Below are positions 27,401 through 50,500 of a DNA stretch of 64,000 nt, piece by piece. Below the pieces are notes generated by a model. The model had not been told where the DNA came from and searched no databases. It worked only from the letters and a program-made list of their open reading frames with translations. Numbering within the stretch: the first letter of the stretch is position 1; the number at the start of each line of letters is the position of its first letter. This DNA is from Branchiostoma floridae (lineage: Eukaryota > Chordata > Leptocardii > Amphioxiformes > Branchiostomatidae). Both the position numbers and the translations under genes were made by a program. The stretch is from positions 15,115,048 through 15,179,047 of the forward strand of contig NC_049984.1 in the NCBI RefSeq assembly GCF_000003815.2, read 5' to 3'.

Positions 27401-29573
27401 GTTTCAATGTGACCACACATTTTGTCACCAAGTTTCATGGTATTTGATAAGAATAGGTGTAGTACAGTACCATAGGTATCACTTTTTTGCATTGAAGTAC
27501 AGCTAAAATGGCCCAACTACCACTTGAAACGGGAAAAGGTGGACAGGCGGATATCATATTTATAGACAGGATTATTAATGCTTATTATCAATGGAAAAAT
27601 CTAAGGTACTACAAAAAGTCACATTGGCCAGGTGGTCCTTATGTACAGGTGGTCACTTTTAGGATGTACAGGTTTGACTGTACTATTCAAAATATGCCAC
27701 TGACTGATCAATACTAGACAACTTACCAATCATGAGTGCTCTGCCTTTGGGGTCCACAGCTAGGTACTGTCCAGGTACGATTCTCCTGCAACCACTTTTC
27801 CCAAACGTCTCCTGGTGGACCTGAAAACGTAAATCCATGAGCAAAACTGTTACACAAACAATGCAACCTAGCAAGACAGCCTTTTCCTTTACCATTAGAA
27901 TTAGGTAACCTTTTAGGCTACATTTTCACATAGGAGTCACAGTATGGATTGCTTGGCTGAGTCAGTATCTGGTAAAGCAACAAGTTTCTGCATGTTTTAC
28001 ATCAGAAAATAAGTAAAAGTCATCATCCTCAGTATCCAATTGTGACCCTGTTCATTTTTGATTCAAACTTTACTAAAGCTTGGGGTTTTCTTGCAACTTA
28101 TATATATAATTACAACATGATTACATAATTAAAGAACAACAGCTATGTTCAGCAACACTGCAATGCAGGGTTGTAGCCAGCACCCGTCCTTCCGTCCTTT
28201 GAAGGATTTTTGCAGCTGGGGACGGAAAAAAATTTGCCCATTCCATCCTCTATGAGCAAAATTTAACCCTCAAAATGCAGGAAATAGCGTTTCAGAGGGT
28301 CTAGATTTCAATATTTGCCCCCGGACCCCCCTATAGCTAGGAACGGTCCGGGGGCAATTTCAGTCATTCAAAATCGAGGGGACGGAAAATGATTTCTGGC
28401 TGGCTACAACCCTGCTGCAATGTTTGCAAATACTTTTCCTTATAATATTACTATATTGCATTACAGTCTAAGATTATTTTTCTAAACAAGATATCTAAAG
28501 GCATTGCTACTTAGTTGTCAGGGTAACCTATGCTCAAAGTAAGCAAGCAATGTACATCACCTTGTCAAACTTGTTCTTGGCAGGAAGGTATTCAAGGATG
28601 ACAATTCTTCCTGAATCTGTGCCACATACAATGTAGTCTGGAAAAGACCAAGAATATTACAAGTTATCGATATCCTGTCTATATCTCAAATTTATGTGGC
28701 AAATCTATAAAGAACTACATTTCGTTATATTTGCATAACAGTACATTTAATTTAATGTTTCACAGTTTAGGTGCATCATATACATTGACCTGAACCAGTA
28801 CCAACCCATTTTCAAGCATGTATGAGCAAGGGTTTGCCTAAGTACATGCTATATGATCAAGTTTAAGGGCAAAACAACAACTGTTGTACTTTTGTTCTGG
28901 AGGGTGTCACACTGGCTGAGTCAGAATCTGGTAAAGCATGAAGACTTTCTTCAAGTTTTACATCAGAAAATTGGTAAGACTCATGATCATCATTCTCAGC
29001 ATTTCAATCAATGTGACAAGAATATTTTGTAAAATAATCACAGCTAACAATATCTATCCCGTCTATCTATGTCAGAACTGTAAATCAAAACTTTCCTTGT
29101 GGCTTTATTTTCTATTGAAACCTTTAAATTTTCACTGTTGTTTTCAATGTTTATATTCGCAGTTTTTGTGGAGACCTCTAGACTCCACTGCAAATACATG
29201 ACAAGTTGAATATGATTTCTGCTTCAAATATGGCTCAGAAACTTCAGATCTATAGAATTGTTTCAACTGAGGTAATCTCCGTTTCCCTCCTACAGTCATG
29301 CAAGTATGACCTTCTAGAAAGTAGATGAAAGTACACTGTGGACTCACCTTTTGTTCCACCTGTTAATCTAAACGACATCAGCGATCGTATGACGCCGAAA
29401 ATCTCCACCGACAAGAGCGTGTGGATCTTTCCCGTGTTCGGGTCCGGACGCATGAGCTCGAGGATCTTCCCCCGTGACGTGATGATCTCCTGCTGTCGTG
29501 TGCCGGAGAAGTTCCCGTGGATGGCGTGGGTGACGCCCGTGGCACGCTGTAACGTCAGCGCGTACAGAAACAT
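6429..29573 (-). CDS. SF3B3: splicing factor 3b subunit 3 (SF3b130/SAP130), 5' 23 coding exons, C-terminus missing
   Basis: SF3B3 is the triple beta-propeller scaffold of the SF3b complex in U2 snRNP, which recognises the intron branch site in the nucleus. Exons in transcript order: 29348-29573, 28561-28637, 27727-27820, 26633-26805, 25773-25914, 25201-25313, 24708-24845, 24148-24251, 23342-23507, 22651-22819, 21643-21794, 21053-21208, 20006-20161, 18942-19079, 16047-16169, 15440-15594, 12502-12676, 11038-11193, 10169-10218, 9651-9807, 9079-9204, 8291-8477, 6429-6553. All junctions are GT-AG and phase-compatible. They encode 1086 residues collinear with vertebrate SF3B3 from [13 protein letters not shown] to NGASQK. 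The MMS1-like N-terminal propeller region and most of the CPSF-A region are present. About 130 residues, ending in the usual RYAF, should lie beyond the left edge. The start ATG sits in a strong context (CACCACCATG), and an acceptor-like CTACTCCAG just upstream suggests a noncoding first exon. The exon 21 donor is an unusual GTTGGT. Near-invariant blocks such as GEQR, SDVQESF and [14 protein letters not shown] make the call very secure. Confidence 0.97.
6585..6796. mobile_element. TA-flanked MITE, family M1, copy 1
   Basis: The termini are TACTGTAAATGCAGAAATG and CATTTACAGTA in inverted orientation. The interior is rich in CCGCGAA / TTCGCGG blocks. It is one of four copies here (also 7226-7427, 15809-15969, 31710-31894). 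TA at both ends suggests a Tc1/mariner-type TA target. It is noncoding and lies in an SF3B3 intron 31 bp upstream of exon 23's acceptor edge. Confidence 0.85.
7226..7427. mobile_element. TA-flanked MITE, family M1, copy 2
   Basis: The ends TACTGTAAATGCAG and CTGCATTTACAGTA are intact inverted repeats. The interior repeats TTCGCGG and ACCGCGAAC. It is 202 bp long and sits in the same SF3B3 intron as copy 1. Confidence 0.85.
8115..8289 (+). repeat. interspersed repeat R1, copy 2, abutting an SF3B3 splice donor
   Basis: It shares ACTCTGCACCATGGAAGG, ACTCACCAAGAAATTTGG and CTAGCTAAAAGCCTGA with the copy at 4375-4670. Its right end (AAAAGCCTGAC) runs into the exon 22 donor of SF3B3 at 8290. The minus-strand intron therefore begins GTCAGGCTTTTAGC, which is repeat sequence. 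Confidence 0.65.
9298..9425 (-). mobile_element. SINE S1 tail fragment
   Basis: On the minus strand it reads CCACACCTCAAACATG, ACCTACCAC, GTAGGGG and GTGTGAGTGGGTCAAAAC, matching in order the tails at 56750-56835 (+) and 60595-60690 (-). The tRNA-like head is absent. It lies inside an SF3B3 intron. Confidence 0.5.
10651..11022. mobile_element. TA-flanked inverted-repeat element, family M2, copy 1
   Basis: Terminal inverted repeats of about 30 bp: left TAGGTACGATCTAGACACAG, right CTGTGTCTAGATTGGGCCTA. It holds an internal tandem TAGCTTAGCAGGGGTCCCC. The second copy is at 44202-44579 in COG4, in the same plus-strand orientation. The right end stops 15 bp from the exon 18 donor of SF3B3. No transposase. 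Confidence 0.9.
11227..11604. repeat. tandem duplication, ~189 bp unit, two copies
   Basis: ATCATCTCAACATCAAAGAC starts at 11227 and 11416. Both copies continue with TTTTATTGACAAAAGA, GAAATTGATGGTCA, AATCAATACAGTGGT and GACTATGTACAAA. The second copy has a small internal insertion. It is intronic in SF3B3. Confidence 0.85.
11826..12225. repeat. tandem repeat, ~130 bp unit, three copies
   Basis: TTTTACGTCA followed by GTTTTCAGCAC and GAAAGGTTAATAG recurs near 11834, 11963 and 12097. Each is followed by TTTAGGCAATRTGG, GGAATATGARAAACTA and ATAGTTCACATGC. It is intronic, directly beyond the 189 bp duplication, making this SF3B3 intron rich in local tandem structure. Confidence 0.8.
12780..12970 (+). 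mobile_element. decayed 3' end of the CR1-like LINE family
   Basis: GGAATTTGTTATCACCAAG, GTAGGGGCA, TTAGGTGTGAC, CTGCTGCC, GTGTTATGCC-like and GGCAAATACAGACA match, in order, the 3' coding end and tail of the LINE at 63206-63411. The copy is truncated and frame-broken. It shows the LINE family also seeded SF3B3 introns. Confidence 0.7.
13164..13285. repeat. interspersed repeat R2, copy 1
   Basis: Nearly identical over about 120 bp to 18344-18465, from GTAGCAGGGAGTCTTCCACC to GTCACCGACCAGCAAGG, with about two mismatches. Both lie in SF3B3 introns in the same orientation. High identity implies recent duplication or an active family. Class unknown. Confidence 0.85.
13417..14633. mobile_element. 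1.2 kb TA-flanked nonautonomous DNA transposon, family M3
   Basis: The left end TACTCTCACCTCTCAAATAA and right end TATTTGAGAGGTGAGAGTA are inverted repeats bounded by TA. Subterminal blocks are iterated: TACGTTTATTTTTT at left and GGGGGGTACTTTTATT at right. No transposase frame exists. The middle holds a segment with CCGGTACGCC and AAACTTTTCGGTTC that reappears inverted near 17925-17970. Confidence 0.85.
14961..15330. mobile_element. hAT-like MITE, family H2
   Basis: The ends are CAGGGTTCGAACTAC and GTATTTCGATCCCTG. Flanks carry the direct repeat CTTGAG (14955-14960 and 15331-15336). The interior repeats TTGCATGTAAAATTTT-like blocks. About 370 bp, intronic in SF3B3, related at its termini to the elements at 39895 and 51458. 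Confidence 0.8.
15809..15969. mobile_element. TA-flanked MITE, family M1, copy 3
   Basis: It starts TACTGTAAATGCATTTAA and ends TTTCTGCATTTCAGTA. It is shorter than the other copies and has lost most CG-rich blocks, consistent with CpG decay. Intronic in SF3B3. Confidence 0.8.
16437..18091. mobile_element. hAT-like 1.65 kb nonautonomous element with 5-bp target duplication
   Basis: The left end CAGGGCTCCAGACTAAC and right end AGTCGCAGTCACGAGCCCTG are inverted at the outer bases. The direct repeat ACATG flanks it (16432-16436 and 18092-18096). Iterated TTAGGAGCGC blocks lie at the left. The right third (about 17560-17960) is unusually CG-rich with GTACGCCC repeats and probably includes a nested older element. 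Several short frames exist but none resembles a transposase. Confidence 0.75.
16628..16676. mobile_element. LINE-like 3' end fragment (family L3), nested
   Basis: TTGTTTGAACCTTTATTC followed by GCTCAAATCAGCCGGC matches longer copies at 46735-46930 and 50905-51080. Here it is inside the 16437-18091 element. Confidence 0.5.
18344..18465. repeat. interspersed repeat R2, copy 2
   Basis: Same sequence as 13164-13285 apart from about two substitutions, in the same orientation and in an SF3B3 intron. Confidence 0.85.
19375..19600 (-). repeat. interspersed repeat R1, copy 3 (inverted)
   Basis: The reverse complement contains CCTCTGACAAG, TTCTGATTGACCAGGGATG, AGAATGCAC and CACCATGGAAGGTGGATGCC in the order seen at 4375-4600. 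It lacks the poly-C expansion of copy 1. Confidence 0.6.
20090..20392 (-). repeat. 101-bp tandem triplication covering an SF3B3 acceptor and 24 codons
   Basis: Units start at 20090, 20191 and 20292, exactly 101 bp apart. Each holds 72 bp of exon 13 (24 codons, beginning [11 protein letters not shown]) plus 29 bp of the upstream intron with a complete CCCCACCAG or CTCCACCAG acceptor. Only the unit at 20090-20161 joins the rest of exon 13 (to 20006). The three exon-part differences between copies (TGT/TGC, GCG/GCA, AAC/AAT) are all synonymous. The most distal copy has the longest T-rich tract before its acceptor. Confidence 0.95.
20640..20850 (-). mobile_element. degraded LINE ORF2 C-terminus with C2H2-like motif
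   Basis: The minus-strand frame has a basic stretch ([19 protein letters not shown]) followed by [14 protein letters not shown]. This resembles the CxxCGRxCxSRIGLxSHxR finger that ends many non-LTR retrotransposon proteins. The histidine part is frame-damaged. Intronic in SF3B3. Confidence 0.5.
23664..23782. mobile_element. near-palindromic MITE, ~120 bp
   Basis: The left arm CAATTTTGAAAACCATATAT and the right arm ATATATGGTTTTCAAAATTG are perfect inverted repeats at the ends. Pairing continues inward through CACAACATAAAG / CTTTATTTTGTG. CAACAT lies next to both ends. A decayed relative lies near 9850-9935. Intronic in SF3B3. Confidence 0.85.
26926..27130 (+). mobile_element. tRNA-derived SINE, second family (S2)
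   Basis: A-box-like GGTAGAGTGTTTGCATGG is followed by B-box-like GTGAGTTCAATGC, then a body with CTTAGCACTCAGCAAT, GACATCGCTACCAGTGG and TAGTGGCTTGCACAAATG. The head does not fold as a full tRNA. Intronic in SF3B3. Confidence 0.6.
27300..29016. repeat. three dispersed ~110 bp repeats in SF3B3 introns 1-3
   Basis: GGCTGAGTCAGAATCTGG followed by TAAAGCATGAAGACTTTC, TTTTACATCAGAAAATTGG and ATGATCATCATTCTCAGC occurs at about 27300-27416 and 28903-29016. A more diverged copy lies at about 27955-28050. All are in the same orientation, in three consecutive introns. Confidence 0.75.
28166..28414. mobile_element. hAT-like MITE, family H1, intact copy
   Basis: The ends CAGGGTTGTAGCCAG and CTGGCTACAACCCTG are perfect 15-bp inverted repeats. 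An exact 8-bp duplication CTGCAATG flanks it (28158-28165, 28415-28422), as expected for hAT transposition. The interior has GGGGACGGAAAA twice and no coding frame. Length 249 bp; SF3B3 intron 2. Confidence 0.95.
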
Positions 29574-30612
29574 GGTGGTGACCTAGACCTGGAGTAGGAT
29601 GAACGCAACAAAATTCTGTACCTCAGTCAGATACTCAAAACACTTGAATATCTACAGTGCTAGTATGTCTTTCTGCATGCATCCAACTTTGTGTTCATCA
29701 ACTGTGCTGGCACGAAAAATAAGAATTTATTTTTATGTGACGATTTCAGCATAAGCTTTAGTACATAATTTGTCCTAGAATCAAATATTTTATACCTAGG
29801 GTTTGTGATGCGTTTGCGTAGACCTATAAGCATTCTGCTTTCTACTTCTAACTGTCTTCGGCTACAAGTGTGTGATACAGTAAACTACCGCCCCCCTCCC
29901 ACACTAGCGACAAACTTTCAGTTTCACTCAGCAATCGCTTTTTCTTTCGCGGATCAAATTATGATGCAACAGTGCACAAAACAATGTAGATTCTATGAAC
30001 CAATTCATACTGCAGTGATCGAAATAATGTAAAATTTATCAGGCTGTGAAATAGAGCTCCCTACCCTTCAGTGACGTACGTACAACGTTAGCGTTGCATG
30101 CTCACAAATCGAGTCAGTCATTCAGATCACACACGAGCATAAAGTGTCGATTTTCGCTAGAACTAGCTGATTTGCTTAACCAAAACTATAACATGTATGT
30201 TCTATGTATACTTTGCTTCAGCATTAAAAACTTGATTACGACGTGAGATGAAGAAATGACGATGATGCAAGCGGATTACAAACCAACCTTTCTTGCAAGA
30301 TTCTATCCCAAACAATGGCTCCCCTCCCCACGCTCGACACACAGACAGGGTAGGGGCGTATATGGGGGAAACGAGGGCCGCCTTTAAAAGTTTGACTTTT
30401 TATTTAAATCTATCAGAAATTGACGAGATAACAGAATAAGGCATGGCAAAAGGTAGATAAGATGAAATCTATATTATTCTCTGGTTCAATTTAGCATAAT
30501 TTACTTTACAAGGTACAATATTATGTTTATTTTATTGGGCCGGACAACATAAAGATCACTGTAAAACCACCGCCGATCCTCAAAACAACCCACAGTTCCC
30601 CTGGGATCCAAG
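29574..30612. promoter_or_regulatory. candidate bidirectional promoter between SF3B3 and COG4
   Basis: The two start codons are 1039 bp apart and point away from each other. The interval contains the acceptor-like CTACTCCAG next to the SF3B3 ATG (so the SF3B3 first exon is probably noncoding and lies nearer COG4), a GTGACGTACGTA CRE-like motif near 30071, and GC-richer sequence toward COG4. No TATA box is evident near 30600. Exact start sites cannot be set from sequence alone. Confidence 0.65.
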
Positions 30613-45472
<14,860 letters not shown>

Positions 45473-45688
45473 TATTTGTACAAGAATTAAAATTAAAGTC
45501 TTTCTCAGAGATTCTTGTTGTTACAGCAATATTACATTTGTATCTTACAGGAAAATAATTTATGAAGTCAGTTGTAAGAGATTTGTTATGACTGCAAAAA
45601 TATAAGCATTGATAGAGATGTTTTAGATATCTGTAAAAGCACTCCAACTTCCATATGTATGATAAAAGCTTATTTTAGTTGAATGTTG

Positions 45689-45694
45689 AATAAA
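45689..45694 (+). terminator. COG4 polyadenylation signal
   Basis: AATAAA lies 217 bp after the COG4 stop codon, the first canonical signal in the 3' region. Confidence 0.65.
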
Positions 45695-47504
45695 CCTGTA
45701 TTGGGAACAAGCTGCTTAAATACATCTCATAGTCAAATATTACGACTATTATATCTTGTATGCCAAATATCAGTTTATCAACCGGACGGTTTTTGAAAAA
45801 CTTTCATCAATTAGATATTTCTTACACTTGGACAATTTATTTTGAGTCAAATTGCATAATCTGTTATTCTCTGACAATCCAAAGTGTCTGTCAATTTATG
45901 AAATAACTGTCACATAGCTATCATCAGTCTGAGTCCCTCGGTTACCGATGTAATTTTGGTGTGGGGTTGTACCCTTGGGGTGCTAATGGTTAACATTAAG
46001 GTTGCCCTAGAATAACTCCATGTATAATGTTATGCCAAAAGAGACATAAAGAACTTGCATCATGTTTATTAAATTGTAATGTGTTATGCATTGTAAAAGA
46101 TGAACTTGCAGAAAAGCACTATTTCATATGCTGTAAGCAAGTATTGTTCATAACAGTCTTATTGCAGAAGTTACTCTCTTTAACAGATATCTGAATTGAT
46201 GTGTATATATAATGTACTTCATTCAGAGATGTATATATGAATTGTAAAGAGGATATATCAAAGAACAGAGTGTATTGTGATAAATGTCTCTTACTTTCCT
46301 TTCAGTATGATCAGCATGATAGGTAAACAGTGTTGTAGATTAGTTCTTTGCACACAAAATACCCATTGCCTACCAATGTTTCGCTGGTCATACCCACTAC
46401 TTACATTGGAAGCATGAAAATAAGCAGTATACATTACTTCTGTGAATGGCTTCATCAGGTTGGCAGGTCACTGTATTAAGGTCCTTTGTACACAAAATAC
46501 CAATTTCCTTCTCCTAACCTCCTTAGGGCTATACTGACTGGTTTTAGTTTCCACTGGTGTTAGGAAGGTAGCTGAAAGACTACTACATGTATATGTATAA
46601 CATTGGTAGGCAGCTGGTATTTATGTATTAAGAACTGTAATACTAGCGATTGACCAACCTAATGACCAACCAATACTTCTGTAAATGCTTTCATTACGTT
46701 GAGTAATCACTGGGATTTACCAACCTAATTAAAGTTTGTTTGTTTTTGTTTGAACCTTTATCCATGAAAGCTCAAATCAGCCCACAGGCCGCTTTTCACT
46801 TAGGTCATGAGAGAAGAGATAAGGATATAGACAAAATATATATAACAGAGGTACAGTTTACATTATTTAAAGTCCTAAAAGGTCTTTACACATATTTAAC
46901 ACGTACTTGATACAAAGTATTCATAGAAGTTTTGTATGCAGCTTATTTTCTTCTTCCAATTGCAATCAGTACGGTATGAGTTTTTTTAACAGTGGGTATG
47001 AAGTAAGGCGGAGGGGGTGGGGGATGCATATTTTCAGTTAGATGAGGGCATACTTTGTTTAGGTTGTAACCTTTTGTACCTGTTTTCTTATAGCCTATAC
47101 ACATTCAAGGAGTCAACTTCGATCTCCTTCCTCGGTCTATATAATGTACATATGTACATCACTTTGCTTCACATTGTACCCGTCAGAATTGTTGTGCAAA
47201 AACCTTGACTTGACCTCTGTTTGGAGGGGTTGGGGTAATGAATCTAATAAGTGTTTTGAACACCTTGCAAATTATGTTAACATATGGATAGAAAATTACA
47301 TGAAAGTCTAGTGCAAGTCCTATGAATATGCATACAATTTTGACAGTGTATGACAAGAGTGAACGAGAATGCAGTTATCATATTTTTACAATAAATAGGC
47401 ATTTGATATTTTACACCAGATTCAACATGCAAAAGAGGAACTATTGAATTCTTAGCCAATTCAGATTCCATATGTACACAATATAAGTTACCCTGTATGG
47501 CCGC
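45695..47504. other. intergenic between COG4 and the ANKUB1-like gene (tail to tail)
   Basis: AT-rich. It holds a worn local duplication around 46340-46640 (ACACAAAATACC and TACTTCTGTRAATG recur) and a LINE-like 3' fragment at 46735-46930. The two flanking genes converge here. No gene is seen. Confidence 0.6.
46735..46930 (-). mobile_element. LINE-like 3' end fragment (family L3)
   Basis: GTTTGTTTGTTTTTGTTTGA followed by ACCTTTATCCATGAAAGC, GCTCAAATCAGCCC, GGTCATGAGAGA and AACAGAGGTACAG matches 50905-51080 in order. The simple (GTTT)n edge looks like the complement of a (CAAA)n-type retroelement tail, hence the minus assignment. Confidence 0.55.
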
Positions 47505-50500
47505 TCAAGTCCTTGCTGCTGCCATTAAAAATCGGCGTCTCTCCATCTCCAAGCGCTTCTTTTCTTCGTTCAAGTTTTCCTGAGCCTTTCTAACGAGCCA
47601 CAGTTCGAAAGACCTCTGACTTTTTCTCTTTCGCTCCTCGTCATTCGCTCTCTCCTGCCGCTCTTGCTGCGCCATGGCCACAAACTCCACAATTCTGTCC
47701 TGCTCTTTCTGTTCCCTCCAGTTTCTGAAGGTAACTCCACGTTTCATGTTCCTGAAGCGACGCTCGCTTTCCTTACTTTGTGCCTTTCGACTCTCTGCCT
47801 CGAATTTTTCGTACTCTTTCTGATTCTCTTCTGCCTTGTGCTTCAGCCATTCGCGAAAGTTCTTGTCAACAATGCCTTTTCTTTGTTCGCGGGCTTTCTT
47901 TTCAAGCTCAGCCTTGTTGGCTTCTAGAAGCCTGTTTGTTAACGTTTCCTCTTGTAGCTTTCTGGCTAGCCACTCTTCGTAGGAAAGACCGCCGGTGAAA
48001 ATTTTCTTCCGTACGGTCTTATCGTCTTCAATGGTGTCGAATCGTGAATCAGGAGTAGGAAAAGCTCCCTGTTCAGCTTTTTGACGCAGCCACTCTTCAT
48101 GGGACATTCCATCAATGATTTTTGGACGTTCGATAGGTTCGTTGGAGCCGCTAGACTGCGGCGATTTTGCGCTTGATTCTCTTTCTTTCTTAGCCTTCTG
48201 TCTCTTAGCTTTTAACCATTGCTCAAATGCGTTTTGGTTTTCCTTGGTGTCACCGCTAGCCGGCTCTGAGGACTGGTCCGTAACATCTTCGCGTATCTCC
48301 TGGTCTTTCGTTCTCAGCCATCTTTGATAGGCCTCCACGTTCCGCCTTCTCCTTTCTTCATTCGCCGGTCTCTCCCGTCGCCCCTGTTTTTGGCGAGTCT
48401 TCATCAGAATCCACGACTCCAGCGTCTTGGCTCGCGGGAGCACGCCCGAAGCAGGCTTGCTTGGGAGAAACAGCTTGTCGTCCGCTGAGAGAGAACGCTG
48501 GCGAACTTGACGCTTTGGGGCGTTCTCTCGGCAGTCATTTCTCTCAGTTTGCGTTTCATTTTGAGCAACCATCAGAGTAGGTTTCTCTACATCCCATTTC
48601 ACGCCATTGATCTGAAGTTTGGGGACGTCGTCGGTGGTGGTTTCAGCATCAGGATCTGTCTGTGGTGCTGAAAAACCTTCGTCTGAACACTGCGTCCCTT
48701 TTGTGTTGGAACCAGGCCGATCTTCTGAGATGTTGTCAACGTCGACCTGGTACTCCCTCTGTTTCACAAAGTTTGACGTTGCCTCTTCAGTTGGTTTGTC
48801 GACGTTTGTATCTTCATCGTCGTCAACAGTTTCTGTCTTGTCCATAGTGTCCCTCCCACTGTCTTCACTGTTGATGCTATCGGGTTTATGGTTTGCGTCG
48901 GGAGGCTTCGCGATGTCGGGGATGTCGTCGTCGTCACCAATGGCGGCGTCAACAGCTTCATCGTCGCTACAGAGAGAAGGCGGCGGCACGGAGTGACACC
49001 TCGTGATAGGGCGCTCGTCGTACTCCATCTCAGGCATCATGACGTGAAGCTGCTTCGCACCTACGGAGAACGTTTCCGGGTACACGAAGTGTCTACTGGG
49101 CGCTCGCTGCGGGCTGCTTGGCTTCTTCGTCTCGTTGCGTATTCTACACCTCGAACAGCGCGAGCTATCCCCGGTACGCAGTCTTCTGAGCTGTTGCTGT
49201 GGTTTCTGCCTGGCTACAAGATCCGTGTCGTCTGGTGGTACAGGTGTAGAGGGCTGAGACAGGGACACGACGTGGATCAACCGCTCGATGTCCTCGTCAT
49301 CAACGTTGAAGTCGTCCTGAGGGTCGTAGTTCTCGACCGGAGTGTACGACGCGTGTGTCTGACAGTGCTTGTGGTACAACGAGGAGGTCGACCTGCTTGC
49401 GCTGTTTGTGGACTTCCTCTTACCGTCCTCGCTGCCGGCGCTCACCCGAGGGGAGTGGAGGGTAGACGTTCGGCAAACATCGGGGAACGACTTGTCTCCG
49501 AGGAGCGCCGTGCCGGGACGAATGCGCCCGTACCGGACACCCTTCACAGGCGCGCTCATGCTCGGTAGCTGGACGCTCTTCTGCGGTGCTTGGTGCGGTG
49601 GTGCGTGGCTGTTTGACCAGACATTGGCGCTCCCTATGTGATGTGCCTGCAGAGGAGATGGTCTAAACACCCTTCGTACGACGTGCCGGGGTTTCTCACC
49701 TTGTACGTGAATGAAGCCCAATGTGCTGCTTGAAGCCGAGCCTGAGTTAGTATCTAGTCCACTCGATCCATGACTTGCCGTGTCTACGTCTGTGATGGTC
49801 TTAGCCGCTCGCAGGTTCCACTGGTGCAGCCACAGCCTCCGCTCGCACTCCCGCCGGCCGAACTGCCCAGACAGCTCCAGCGGCGTTTTGCCGTACATGT
49901 CCCGCGCGCCCACGTCGACGCCCTGGTCGAGAAGAGCGTTTAACACGTCCAGGTGTCCCTGTGCCGCGGCGGCGTGCAGAGGCGTCCGGCCCGAAGGCGT
50001 TCTACCCACTGGGTCCGCACCTGTACAAAACAGACACATAAAACATTATGGTCTCTGGTATATTGGGACAGTAAAGCATTCCGTTTAAAAGAAATACACA
50101 AAACGTTTGTGCCCTGGGAAATCACAATAAGTTGCCATGGGTACATGGTCCGTGACGTAAAGGTAACTCTAAACAGCGTTTCGAAAAGACAAAATACTCC
50201 AGACTTGATTCAACAGACCGGTGCCACGCAATGCATAGTGCACTCATCATCCATCTTGTCCTTATTATGTATGATCGTTGATTTGTTGATGAAAGATATT
50301 TGATGTGGATCTTGCATTAAAAAGCTGGGTAATCGATATATCTTTAGAAAACTGGACAAAATACGCTTAGGGTATTAACGTATGTAACACTCTAAATGTT
50401 CACTAAACGTGTGCTGACGACCTTGTCAGGATTTCTGTTGACTCGTAATTACATTTATGGTGGGAGGCTGCCGCTGAATGCCGGGCTAGTTTCTGTAACC

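Noticed and set aside
48619-49641. Plus-strand open frames opposite the ANKUB1-like exon (up to 226 codons)
   Set aside because: They are antisense shadows of a long GC-rich exon; the minus frame has recognised domains and repeats.
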